64,000 nt of DNA from Clostridium sp. BNL1100 (GCF_000244875.1 NC_016791.1:1051501-1115500), one strand, 5' to 3'. Numbered from the stretch's first letter, positions 1-9,090 are shown. The notes: generated by a model from the sequence alone, not told the origin. Program-made: numbers and translations.

Positions 1-430
1 AGTAGGTACAACAGAAAAAGGTATAAAATTCAAAATTGCCGTTGATAAGGTACCTGCAAGGGCCAAATATGTTGATTGCTACTTCAATTCCAGCTATCCT
101 GACTCCAGAGCGGCAGTAGAAGAGAAGGAAGTGTCAAAGGCGCCAAGCCATGAGGATAATGAGGCTCAGGTAGAAACAGTAGCAGCAACAAAGCCGGGTG
201 ACCTAAAATGGGAAGTACATATAGTAAACGAGGAGAAGCTTTTACACAGAGAATACATGTCCCCATTAATGAAGTGCACAGTTAAGGAGCTTCTGGAGAT
301 ACCCAAATTTGAAAGGGTAAGCAGCAACCCGGCTAAAACTGAGTATGTACCACCAAGAAACCAAGTAGAAGAGGAAATCTGCAAAATATGGCAGATAGTA
401 TTGAATGTAGAGACTGTAGGCATAGACGAT
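1..430 (+). repeat. Intragenic direct repeat, copy 1 (FkbH end, linker and start of PCP)
   Basis: Bases 1-430 recur at 3505-3934 with an exact offset of 3504 bases (1168 codons). The first 330 or so bases look identical, and only a handful of substitutions appear before the copies diverge inside the carrier domain. Copy 1 runs off the window edge, so the repeat unit is longer than shown. Confidence 0.95.
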
Positions 431-3400
431 TCATTTTTTGAATTGGGCGGAAACTCACTAAAGGCTGTATCTGTTATATCTAAAATTCACAACAGGTTCA
501 GCGTTGAAATGTTTTTAAGAGATATATTTAGTGCACCGACTGTAAGAGAAATGGCAGAACTAATCGGGAATCTGGATAAGAGCTTATATACAAATATTCA
601 ACCGGTTGAAGAAAAGGAATACTACTCTCTTTCCTCTGCTCAAAGAAGAATGTACATAATAAATAAAATGGAAGGGGCTACAACAAACTATAATAATCCG
701 GGTGTAAATGTTATTGCGGGTGAACTGGACAAGGTGAGACTGGAAGAAGTGTTTAAAGCATTAATACAAAGACATGAAGCATTCAGAACCTCATTTAAGG
801 TGGTAGATGGCGAACCTGTTCAGATAATTCATAAAGAAGCAGACTTTAAAATAGAACATATTATGGCAGAGGAATCAGACGTGGACAGAGTTATTGAGGA
901 GTTTATACGTCCGTTTGAGTTGGAAAGAGCACCATTGTTGCGGGTAGGTCTGGTTGAATTATCAAGCCAAAAGCATATATTAATATGTGATATGCACCAT
1001 ATTATATCTGACGGAGTCTCAGTAAATATTTTAGTAAATGAGTTCATACAACTGCTTAATGGAAAAAGTTTACCTAAGACTTTGTTACACTACAAGGATT
1101 ACTCCGAATGGCAAAATAAGCTAATAAAATCAGGGAGTATGAGCAAGCAGGAGGAATACTGGCTGAATACCTTCTCAGGACAGATACCTGAACTTGCAAT
1201 GCCTCTTGATTACAAAAGGACAAGGGTTCAGACCTTTAATGGAGACACAATTAACTTTAGTATTTTAAGTGACATAAAAGATAAAATACATGAACTGGTA
1301 AAAGAACAGAATATCACCTTGAATATACTGTTTTTCTCCATGTTTGCCTTACTCATAAACAAATATTCCTCACAAAAGGATATAGTAGTAGGTTCTTCTG
1401 TTGCAGGAAGGCCCTATGAAGAGTTGAACGATATTATCGGAATGTTTGTAAATTCGATTGCCATCAGGATAAATATTGATACTGAAAGTAAAATTCAGGA
1501 GTTTTTAAAGTATTCAAGGGATATAATAGTTGCGGCATATGATAATCAAAGTTATCCCTTTGACAAGCTGGTAGAAAAGCTGTCATCAAAAATAGACCGT
1601 TCTAGAAATCCGTTGTTTGATGCAATGTTGATTTACCATAATGAGTTTGACACAAATACGGAGGATGAACCGGAGGACATAAGGTTTTCCAATTATGAAT
1701 TCAGCAGAAAAACATCAACACTGGATTTTAAAATGGATGTATACCCTCAGAAAGAAGGAGGGTTTAGCTGTGTACTTGAATATAATGTGGACCTGTATAA
1801 AAAGGAAACAATGGATACCTTCATAAAGCATTTCATTATGCTTTTAGAGGATGTCGTAAATAACCCGACTCAGGTCGTATCGGAAATCGATGTGTTTACC
1901 AATGAAGAAAGGCTACTGATAGAGCAGAAGAGGAAGAACAACGGTTCAGAAGGAAGCAACTCCTTGAAGTTAGCTGTAAGCTCCACGTTTACAGCCGAAC
2001 CTATCTTGGACTATATCGCATGGTGGTGTAAAGAGTTCAAGGAGCCTGTGGAGATTGAATTTGCTCCGTACAATCAGGTATTTCAGGAACTTTTAAACGA
2101 ATCCAGTTTGATATCCGGAAATACAGGACTGAACTTACTGCTTGTACGTTTTGAGGACTGGATCAGGGATGATATGTCAGAAGACGGGTCAAAGATTGAA
2201 AAGCTTGAAAGGAACTTTAGGGAACTGGTACAGCTCCTTGAAAACAAGAAAAAATCAATCCCGTACTTTGTTGGTATATTCCCGGTTTCAACCCATCTTT
2301 CCCTTGGTACTGAACTAGTGAATCACCTTGAAGAAATGAACAGAAGATGGAAGGAAAGCTTAAAGAATATCAAAGAGGTTTATACGGTAGACTTTAGCTT
2401 GGCAGAAGAATTATATGATGTCGGAGAGATTTTTGATAAATCCAAAGATAAAGCCGGGCACATACCATTTACCGACGAATACTTCTCTGTAATAGGGACT
2501 ATGGCAGCACGAAAAATATGTGCATGGAAAAAACAAACCTTCAAGGTGATAGTACTTGACTGTGACAATACTCTTTGGAGTGGCATATGCGGTGAGGGAA
2601 CTGAGAGTGAAGTAGATGTGGCTGAACCATATCGTGCACTTCAAAGCTTCATGCTGCAAAAACGCAATGAAGGAATGCTTCTTGCTTTATGCAGTAAGAA
2701 CAATGAAAAGGATGTATGGGAAGTCTTTGATAACAACAAACAAATGATGTTGAAGAAAGAACATTTTGCAGCATATCGGATTAACTGGAACAACAAGTCT
2801 CAGAACATAGCGGAGATGGCAGCTGAGTTAAATCTGGGAATAGACAGCTGTATATTCATTGATGATAATCCGGCAGAGTGTGCCGAAGTAATGACAAACT
2901 GTCCGCAAGTATTGACCCTGCAACTGCCTGAGGATCAAAATCAGATAGAAATGTATCTAAGGCATGTTTGGGCCTTTGACAAATTGAAGGTAACAAAAGA
3001 GGACAGGACAAGAGCCCAAATGTACACTGCTGAAAAGAAAAGGCAGAAGTCACAAAAGGAACTATCCTCACTGGATGATTTCCTTAAAGGACTGGAAATC
3101 AAAATGAGTATGAACATAATGGAGGAACAGGAGACCGACAGGGTTTCTCAATTAACACAAAGAACAAACCAATTCAATCTCAGCACAATACGCAGAACCG
3201 AAAAAGAAATAAATGAAATAACCCTGCTACCCGATAAAAAATGCCATGTAATAAAAGTATCCGACAGATTTGGGGACTACGGACTTGTAGGTGTGGTAAT
3301 AACGGAAGAAAAAGGGAATAGCCTGTTTGTTGAAACACTGCTGTTAAGCTGCAGGGTACTGGGAAAAGAAATAGAGGATTCAATTCTGGTAGGCCTTGCA

Positions 3401-5161
3401 AAGCAATGCAGAGAGCAAGGTATTGACATTATGGAAACGGAATATCTGCTTACGGAAAAGAATAAGCCTGTACTGGAATTCCTTGAGAGAACGGGATGGG
3501 AAAGAGTAGGTACAACAGAAAAAGGTATAAAATTCAAAATTGCCGTTGATAAGGTACCTGCAAGGGCCAAATATGTTGATTGCTACTTCAATTCCAGCTA
3601 TCCTGACTCCAGAGCGGCAGTAGAAGAGAAGGAAGTGTCAAAGGCGCCAAGCCATGAGGATAATGAGGCTCAGGTAGAAACAGTAGCAGCAACAAAGCCG
3701 GGTGACCTAAAATGGGAAGTACATATAGTAAACGAGGAGAAGCTTTTACACAGAGAATACATGTCCCCATTAATGAAGTGCACAGTTAAGGAGCTTCTGG
3801 AGATACCCAAATTTGAAAGGGTAAGCAGCAACCCAGCTAAAACTGAGTATGTACCCCCGAGAAACAAAGTAGAAGAGGAAATCTGCAAAATATGGCAGAT
3901 AGTATTGAATGTAGAAACTGTAGGCATAGACGATACGTTTTTTGATTTGGGCGGAAACTCACTTTTGGCAATAAAGTTGGAAGTTGAGATGGAAAAAGCG
4001 GGCTTAAAGATAGCCAGCTACGATGTATTTAAACTCAAAACGGTAAGGCAGCTTGCATCAGTATTCACCTCCGGTAACGTTGACGAGACAATGATAAAAG
4101 AGGAAGACAACATAAGTATTACCTTGCCGACAGTTTCTGAAGTTGCTTCAGAAGAGATTTCCTCCAATAGAGTTTTGATAGAAGGAATCAAGCCGTTTAA
4201 TGAAATATATTATAAAAACTGTTTCTATAATTCTGCTTTTCCGGTTATAGAGCTATATGGAAGAAGTATAAATACATTCCTGATTAACGATGTTCCGGTA
4301 TTTTCATATGACGAAGATTCAACAGAAATGAAGTTAGACGTGGAATATGTCCAAGTAAAACATATAGAGAAGTTGTTGGAAGAAGAAGGCATAATGGTTG
4401 ATACAAAAAATTCCAGTGAAAATATTGTTAAGGATATAATCAATTCCATAAATAAGAAAAGACCGGTTGTAATTTGGATTGATTGTTTTTACGAATCCAT
4501 TAGGCCGGAGATGTATCAAAAGAGTCATTGGCCGCATACTTTGCTTGTTTATGGATATGACGAAAGTGCAAAAGTATTTAATATAATAGAACATGAACAT
4601 CGTGACAATTTATCCTATAAGCCCTGTACCATTGGTTTTGAGGATATTATAAATTCATACAATGGGTACCTTTCCAATTTTAGAACAAATGATGCTACAT
4701 ATTATGAATTTTATTATAATTCCGCAATGGCTCAAAAGAAAACTGACAAGGATAATAGATATTTATTTTTGTCATATGTAAACGCAAACAAAGATTTAAT
4801 ACAAGAACATCTGGATTACTTAAACAAATTCACCTTGGATCTGGAAAAAATAGTTATGGATAAATCTATTCTGGATGATAGTATTCAATGGCTGTTGAAT
4901 GGAATTAACAATATTGTAAATATAAAACAGGTAGAGAAATATTTAATAACAAACCTATACGGCTCTGAATCAGAATGTTGCACTACTTTTGAAGAGATAT
5001 TCAGTAACTGGATATTTACAAGAGGAGCCCTCGCAAAATATATGTATTCAGGTGTTTATAGGCAGGAAGCCTTTAGGAGCTTAATACAGAGTGTTTCAAA
5101 ATTTTATGAACTGGAATCAAAATACTATACTGTATTGTTTCAAATGGGAAAAGAGCTTTAA
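1..5161 (+). CDS. Multidomain NRPS-like protein, 5' end outside window: (FkbH end)-PCP-C-FkbH-PCP-BtrH/C39-like acyltransferase
   Basis: The frame is open from base 2, so the true start lies upstream; 1719 residues are visible. Counting from base 2: residues 1-45 match the C-terminal end of the FkbH domain found later in the same protein. A peptidyl carrier follows (GGNSLKA, Ser152), then a condensation domain (HHIISDG at 995-1015) spanning about 204-634. An FkbH-type HAD domain spans about 654-1180 (LDCDNTLW, Asp853; FIDDNPAE). A second carrier has GGNSLLA (Ser1320). The C-terminal domain resembles BtrH/papain-like C39 acyltransferases, with candidate Cys1407 (NCFYNS) and His1512 (WPHTLLVYGYDE). 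FkbH proteins load a glyceryl group from 1,3-bisphosphoglycerate onto carrier proteins. BtrH moves an acyl chain from an ACP to an amine. No adenylation domain is visible. Inference: it assembles glycerate-derived acyl units and passes them to an acceptor. Confidence 0.85.
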   Translation, partial: VGTTEKGIKFKIAVDKVPARAKYVDCYFNSSYPDSRAAVEEKEVSKAPSHEDNEAQVETVAATKPGDLKWEVHIVNEEKLLHREYMSPLMKCTVKELLEIPKFERVSSNPAKTEYVPPRNQVEEEICKIWQIVLNVETVGIDDSFFELGGNSLKAVSVISKIHNRFSVEMFLRDIFSAPTVREMAELIGNLDKSLYTNIQPVEEKEYYSLSSAQRRMYIINKMEGATTNYNNPGVNVIAGELDKVRLEEVFKALIQRHEAFRTSFKVVDGEPVQIIHKEADFKIEHIMAEESDVDRVIEEFIRPFELERAPLLRVGLVELSSQKHILICDMHHIISDGVSVNILVNEFIQLLNGKSLPKTLLHYKDYSEWQNKLIKSGSMSKQEEYWLNTFSGQIPELAMPLDYKRTRVQTFNGDTINFSILSDIKDKIHELVKEQNITLNILFFSMFALLINKYSSQKDIVVGSSVAGRPYEELNDIIGMFVNSIAIRINIDTESKIQEFLKYSRDIIVAAYDNQSYPFDKLVEKLSSKIDRSRNPLFDAMLIYHNEFDTNTEDEPEDIRFSNYEFSRKTSTLDFKMDVYPQKEGGFSCVLEYNVDLYKKETMDTFIKHFIMLLEDVVNNPTQVVSEIDVFTNEERLLIEQKRKNNGSEGSNSLKLAVSSTFTAEPILDYIAWWCKEFKEPVEIEFAPYNQVFQELLNESSLISGNTGLNLLLVRFEDWIRDDMSEDGSKIEKLERNFRELVQLLENKKKSIPYFVGIFPVSTHLSLGTELVNHLEEMNRRWKESLKNIKEVYTVDFSLAEELYDVGEIFDKSKDKAGHIPFTDEYFSVIGTMAARKICAWKKQTFKVIVLDCDNTLWSGICGEGTESEVDVAEPYRALQSFMLQKRNEGMLLALCSKNNEKDVWEVFDNNKQMMLKKEHFAAYRINWNNKSQNIAEMAAELNLGIDSCIFIDDNPAECAEVMTNCPQVLTLQLPEDQNQIEMYLRHVWAFDKLKVTKEDRTRAQMYTAEKKRQKSQKELSSLDDFLKGLEIKMSMNIMEEQETDRVSQLTQRTNQFNLSTIRRTEKEINEITLLPDKKCHVIKVSDRFGDYGLVGVVITEEKGNSLFVETLLLSCRVLGKEIEDSILVGLAKQCREQGIDIMETEYLLTEKNKPVLEFLERTGWERVGTTEKGIKFKIAVDKVPARAKYVDCYFNSSYPDSRAAVEEKEVSKAPSHEDNEAQVETVAATKPGDLKWEVHIVNEEKLLHREYMSPLMKCTVKELLEIPKFERVSSNPAKTEYVPPRNKVEEEICKIWQIVLNVETVGIDDTFFDLGGNSLLAIKLEVEMEKAGLKIASYDVFKLKTVRQLASVFTSGNVDETMIKEEDNISITLPTVSEVASEEISSNRVLIEGIKPFNEIYYKNCFYNSAFPVIELYGRSINTFLINDVPVFSYDEDSTEMKLDVEYVQVKHIEKLLEEEGIMVDTKNSSENIVKDIINSINKKRPVVIWIDCFYESIRPEMYQKSHWPHTLLVYGYDESAKVFNIIEHEHRDNLSYKPCTIGFEDIINSYNGYLSNFRTNDATYYEFYYNSAMAQKKTDKDNRYLFLSYVNANKDLIQEHLDYLNKFTLDLEKIVMDKSILDDSIQWLLNGINNIVNIKQVEKYLITNLYGSESECCTTFEEIFSNWIFTRGALAKYMYSGVYRQEAFRSLIQSVSKFYELESKYYTVLFQMGKEL
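3505..3934 (+). repeat. Intragenic direct repeat, copy 2
   Basis: Second copy of the segment at 1-430, in the same frame of the same gene. It joins the end of the complete FkbH domain to the second carrier domain. The near-identity points to recent module duplication or ongoing gene conversion. Confidence 0.95.
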
Positions 5162-5188
5162 TAAAATAAATGTTAAAATGGGGGCCAA

Positions 5189-6268
5189 ATGATGAAAGAC
5201 AGTATAAAAATAGGTATTGCAGGTTGTGGATGGATTGCACAAAATGCACATATTCCTGCTTTTCAAACAATTAAAGGAGTGGATATCATATCGGTTTTTG
5301 ATAACGATATCCACAAAACAAACAGTGTCACAAAAAAATTTAACATTAATAAAGCATATGATAATTATGAGGATTTTCTGGAATCAGAAATCGATGCAGT
5401 AGTAATTTCAACTCCTAATTATACACATGGGGATTTTTCTATAAAAGCACTTCAAAAAGGCAAGCATGTCTTGTGTGAAAAGCCCATCACAATTCATAGC
5501 AAAGATGCGGCAGATATTATACGGGTTGCTCGGGAAAACAAAAGAGTTTTCATGCCTGGTTTTGTGAATAGGTTCCGCGAAGATATAAAAAAGATGGCCG
5601 ACATTATCTCAAAAGGAGAAATAGGAGAAATAAAAAAAATAAAAGCAGGCTGGATTAGAAAATCAGGGGTTCCAAGGCCCGGAACCTGGTTCACAAACAA
5701 AGAACTCTCAGGTGGAGGTGTTTTAATAGACTTAGGCCCACATATACTTGATTTGTGTCTGATGCTGTTAAAAGAAAATCGTGTAAAAGATATTAGGTTC
5801 AAAGCCTCTCGTAATTACAATTCGGATAAAGATAAAGGTGCGTCGTGGTTTGACACGGGAGAGTTTCAGAATTCTGTCATTGATGTGGAAGATGCAATAA
5901 CCTCCAATATAATATTTGAAGACGATACGGTTATAGATTTGAATTTATGCTGGATGTCACCTGTAAAAGGTGACCATACATATTTTGATGTTCAAGGGTC
6001 AAAAGGTACTCTTGAACTTAAAACACTTTTTGGTTTTAGCAATGATAGGCTATGGGACAAGGATTCAATAGCCGTTAGCAGGTTGGATGGTTTTAGAAAT
6101 GAAGTAGTATTTGATAAAAGTACAAATAATGCACTCACAGCTTTTGATGGGCTTACACGTTACTTTATAAGTACAATTAGGGGTGAATTGTCATCCTATT
6201 TAACCCCGGAAGACGGATATAATACTGTAAACTTGATAGAAAGGTTGTATATGACCGAAAATATTTAA
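5189..6268 (+). CDS. Gfo/Idh/MocA-family NAD(P)-dependent oxidoreductase (RifL-like?)
   Basis: 359 residues with an N-terminal Rossmann fold (GIAGCGWIAQNAHIPAF), the family EKP motif in VLCEKPITIH near residue 98, and a C-terminal alpha/beta domain containing GGGVLIDLGPHILD. The start follows a GGGGG-type ribosome site 27 bases after the upstream stop, so it probably belongs to the same operon. The family oxidises or reduces sugars, cyclitols and related polyols with NAD(P). Together with the dehydroquinase-like and HAD genes downstream, it matches the set RifL/RifJ/RifM of 3-amino-5-hydroxybenzoate pathways. That pathway assignment is an inference. An inositol or aminocyclitol dehydrogenase role is the main alternative. 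Confidence 0.85.
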   Translation: MMKDSIKIGIAGCGWIAQNAHIPAFQTIKGVDIISVFDNDIHKTNSVTKKFNINKAYDNYEDFLESEIDAVVISTPNYTHGDFSIKALQKGKHVLCEKPITIHSKDAADIIRVARENKRVFMPGFVNRFREDIKKMADIISKGEIGEIKKIKAGWIRKSGVPRPGTWFTNKELSGGGVLIDLGPHILDLCLMLLKENRVKDIRFKASRNYNSDKDKGASWFDTGEFQNSVIDVEDAITSNIIFEDDTVIDLNLCWMSPVKGDHTYFDVQGSKGTLELKTLFGFSNDRLWDKDSIAVSRLDGFRNEVVFDKSTNNALTAFDGLTRYFISTIRGELSSYLTPEDGYNTVNLIERLYMTENI

Positions 6269-6352
6269 TATAAGAAATTTCTGGAATATGAATATTATGG
6301 TAAAATTTTTTGTAGAAGAATCTGTCAGTCAAATATATACCATAGGAGAAAA

Positions 6353-6799
6353 ATGATGAAAAGAATTATTGGTGTGATAAACGGACCTAACATAAATATG
6401 CTGGGGATAAGAGAACCCGGGTACTATGGAAAAGAAACCTGGGGGGATATTGAAGCACGCTTGGTAAAGCTTTCAGTAGATTTGAATTTTGAGCTTATTT
6501 TCTTTCAGTCAAATCATGAAGGGGATATCGTAGATTTCATTCAGCAAAATATTGAAAAAGTTGAGGGCTTTATTATTAATCCTGCAGCATATACAAAAGG
6601 CGGATATGCTATTCTTGATGCGTTAACTGCAATTGATAAGCCCTTTGTTGAAGTGCATTTATCAAATATTTACTCCAGAGGAGGATGGCATTCGGAATCA
6701 ATTTTTGCTGAAAAGGCTGTCGGTCAAATATCAGGTTTTCAAGGCTACGGTTATGAACTTGGGCTAAGGGCGCTGACCAATCATTTAAAAGTTGTTTAA
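6353..6799 (+). CDS. Type II 3-dehydroquinate dehydratase-like protein (AroQ/RifJ family) with altered active-site segment
   Basis: 148 residues, the usual length for the family. The N-terminal signature GPNINMLGIREPGYYG is present, as are the QSNHEGDIVDFIQ and NPAAYTKGGYAI segments. After the conserved EVHLSNIYSR the usual RExFRH sequence is replaced by RGGWHSES: the first Arg is kept, but the following Glu and second Arg are lost. Normal type II enzymes dehydrate 3-dehydroquinate. In rifamycin-type clusters RifJ acts on the amino analogue. Placement inside a natural-product operon favours a secondary-metabolic substrate over housekeeping shikimate synthesis. The substitutions could mean changed specificity or reduced activity. 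Confidence 0.85.
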   Translation: MMKRIIGVINGPNINMLGIREPGYYGKETWGDIEARLVKLSVDLNFELIFFQSNHEGDIVDFIQQNIEKVEGFIINPAAYTKGGYAILDALTAIDKPFVEVHLSNIYSRGGWHSESIFAEKAVGQISGFQGYGYELGLRALTNHLKVV

Positions 6800-6826
6800 T
6801 CAGATTAGAGCTTATAGGGGGTTTTC

Positions 6827-7960
6827 ATGAATTTAGACAGATTGGGATGGGACAGCTTTTTTGAGAAGTCTTTTGCCGAATATGGCAATAAGGAATTGAT
6901 TCCCGCAAGAATTTTGTCCCAACAGAAAAACAATTATACGGTATGCTTGGAGAATAAGTCTTTTAATGCGAAGCTGTCAGGAAAATTTATTTATACGGCA
7001 AGTAAAAAGAAACACTTTCCTGCGGTTGGAGATTGGACCTTAATAAAACTAACCGAAAATAATAGTCAAGCAATAATTCATCACGTTTTACCAAGAAAAA
7101 CTGCCTTTGTTCGAAAGTTACCCATATCGGGAGGCAGAAAAGTTAAAAACGGGTGTATCGTAGGGGGAACTACGGAGGAACAGATTATTGCAGCAAATGT
7201 AGATACAGTATTTATTGTATGTGGTCTGGATGGAAATTTTAATCTTCAAAGAATCGAAAGGTATATAACACTTGCCTACAACAGCGGTGCTACTCCTGTT
7301 ATCATCTTAAATAAAGTTGATTGCTGTGAATCCATTGAAGATCATGTGGTTAAAGTGAGAAAAATTGCAGCAGGCTTGGACATTTACCCCATTAGTGTAT
7401 TAAAAAATATCGGTATGGACATTTTTGATAAATACCTGCTCCAAGGTAAAACAATAGTTTTTCTAGGTTCTTCGGGAGTTGGAAAATCATCGATAATCAA
7501 TTATTTAATTGGGGAGGAAAAACAAAGAACTAATTTAATAAGTGATTTCAATGGAAAAGGAAAACATACAACAACAAGCGCTCAACTGGTATTTCATAAT
7601 TCAGGATGTATGATAATTGATACTCCGGGTTTAAGGGAATTGCAACTGTGGGGAGAAGAGGATGCTCTGAATCAAAATTTTGATGATATCATCAGTATAG
7701 CAAAGAAATGTAAATATAGGGACTGCCAGCATGATAAAGAGCCCGGATGTGCGGTCAAGCTGTCCATTGAGGAAGGGCTGATAAGCCTTGAAAGGCTTGA
7801 AAACTATAGAAAGCAACATTATGAACTGGTAATGCTGGATGGGAGAATAAAGCAAAATGAAGCGTATTTAAGCAAAGGTGCAAAGCTTCATGCAAAAGTG
7901 CAACAGGATAAGCGAAAAGGTAATTTTCAACGTAATAAGAATATTTTTAAATCATTTTAA
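6827..7960 (+). CDS. RsgA-like circularly permuted GTPase
   Basis: 377 residues. The permuted GTPase motif order is visible: NKVD (G4) near residue 163, then GSSGVGKSS (P-loop, G1) near 214, then DTPGLREL (G3) near 265. A C-terminal zinc-binding segment CKYRDCQHDKEPGC follows near 295-310, and the N-terminus looks OB-fold-like. RsgA proteins act in late maturation of the 30S ribosomal subunit. The gene starts 27 bases after the dehydroquinase-like gene, in the middle of a biosynthetic operon, so it is more likely an accessory paralogue than the only housekeeping copy. Whether it protects the ribosome or has been recruited for something else cannot be told from sequence. Confidence 0.85.
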   Translation: MNLDRLGWDSFFEKSFAEYGNKELIPARILSQQKNNYTVCLENKSFNAKLSGKFIYTASKKKHFPAVGDWTLIKLTENNSQAIIHHVLPRKTAFVRKLPISGGRKVKNGCIVGGTTEEQIIAANVDTVFIVCGLDGNFNLQRIERYITLAYNSGATPVIILNKVDCCESIEDHVVKVRKIAAGLDIYPISVLKNIGMDIFDKYLLQGKTIVFLGSSGVGKSSIINYLIGEEKQRTNLISDFNGKGKHTTTSAQLVFHNSGCMIIDTPGLRELQLWGEEDALNQNFDDIISIAKKCKYRDCQHDKEPGCAVKLSIEEGLISLERLENYRKQHYELVMLDGRIKQNEAYLSKGAKLHAKVQQDKRKGNFQRNKNIFKSF

Positions 7961-8060
7961 GAAGGCAAATTTAAAATACAGATTTGATTTATAAATTTGT
8001 TCACAACAGAGAAACATTGATGTAAATACGATAACATTAAATTAAAAGTAGGTGAGTAGT

Positions 8061-8774
8061 TTGAGAAAAGCAGTAATTTTTGATTTTGACGGAGTTGTTA
8101 TAAATTCTACTGAAGTACAGAGGCAGGCTTTTTTCGAAAGCTATAAGATTGCAGTTGGTGATGGTGGTATACCATCTTTTGAGGAGTTTCTAAGGCATAG
8201 CGGAGATTCACTACCGAATATATTTAAAAAAATGAATCTGCCATTAGAGATGGTGGAGCCATACAGAGAAATAAGCCGTAGAAAGATAACAGAAATAAAA
8301 GTGTATGACGGTATGAGGGAGCTATTGGCTGATTTAAAGGAAAATAAATATATGTGTGGTCTATGTACGGGAAAAGACAGGGCCAGAACAATAGAAATAC
8401 TTGATAATGCGGATTTATTCAACTATTTTGATACTTTGGTTTGCTCGGATGATGTCTGTAACCCAAAGCCTCACCCGGAGAGTTTAGTGTTCTGTCTGGA
8501 AAAGTTAGGTGTTTCAAGAGAAGATTCCGTAATGGTTGGGGATGCCAGAAACGATATTCTGTGTGCAAAATCCGCAGGAGTAAAAAATATTGCTGTTACT
8601 TGGGGTGATACGGATATAGAGGATCTTAAAAAAGAACGTCCTGATTATATAGTAAGAAGTATTGTGGAATTAAAAGGTTGCCTCTTTAATTTATATAACC
8701 CAAGTAATAAAAATGGCATGTTTAAGACCATGAATATTAACAATGTTATGGTAAATACACTAAATGGCAGGTAA
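8061..8774 (+). CDS. HAD-superfamily phosphatase (RifM-like?)
   Basis: About 237 residues. HAD motif I is FDFDGVVINS, motif II/III residues fall around CTGKDR and NPKPHPES, and motif IV is MVGDARNDI. I chose TTG at 8061 because AGGTGA (8050-8055) lies five bases upstream. An in-frame GTG at 8052 would overlap that ribosome site and add three residues. The cap-domain sequence (VGDGGIPSFEEFLRHSG, NLPLEMVEP) resembles the phosphatases of AHBA clusters such as RifM as I recall them; this was not checked by alignment. Other possibilities are a phosphoglycolate or beta-phosphoglucomutase-like phosphatase. Confidence 0.82.
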   Translation: MRKAVIFDFDGVVINSTEVQRQAFFESYKIAVGDGGIPSFEEFLRHSGDSLPNIFKKMNLPLEMVEPYREISRRKITEIKVYDGMRELLADLKENKYMCGLCTGKDRARTIEILDNADLFNYFDTLVCSDDVCNPKPHPESLVFCLEKLGVSREDSVMVGDARNDILCAKSAGVKNIAVTWGDTDIEDLKKERPDYIVRSIVELKGCLFNLYNPSNKNGMFKTMNINNVMVNTLNGR

Positions 8775-8820
8775 AAAATGAAAGAAGTAAGGGTAATTGT
8801 ATAAAAAAGGGGAGAAAAAT

Positions 8821-9090
8821 ATGATACAATCAGGTGATTCATTAATACAGCAAAAAATAAAAAAGATAATTTTAGATAATATTGCTACAGCAACCATAAA
8901 TAATGAGACAGATATAGACTCAAGTTTGATAGATGTTGGCATTAATTCCCTTGAGTTTGTTAAAATTATTGTTGCTATAGAGAGTGAATTTGATTTTGAA
9001 TTTGGTGATGAAGTCTTAGATTATAGGAAATTCCCCACTCTGAGATCTTTGTTTGATTATGTGGAACGTATCTGCAGCAGTAGCATATGA
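8821..9090 (+). CDS. Free-standing acyl carrier protein
   Basis: 89 residues. The phosphopantetheine site is GINSLEFV, with Asn in place of the usual Asp before the serine. Acidic helix II/III sequence and the closing FPTLRSLFDYV are typical of carrier proteins of thiotemplate clusters. ATG at 8821 is preceded by GGGGAG (8810-8815); an upstream in-frame TTG at 8797 lacks a ribosome site. It is the last gene of the left-hand operon and may carry an acyl group for the FkbH, condensation or BtrH-like domains encoded upstream. Confidence 0.88.
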   Translation: MIQSGDSLIQQKIKKIILDNIATATINNETDIDSSLIDVGINSLEFVKIIVAIESEFDFEFGDEVLDYRKFPTLRSLFDYVERICSSSI

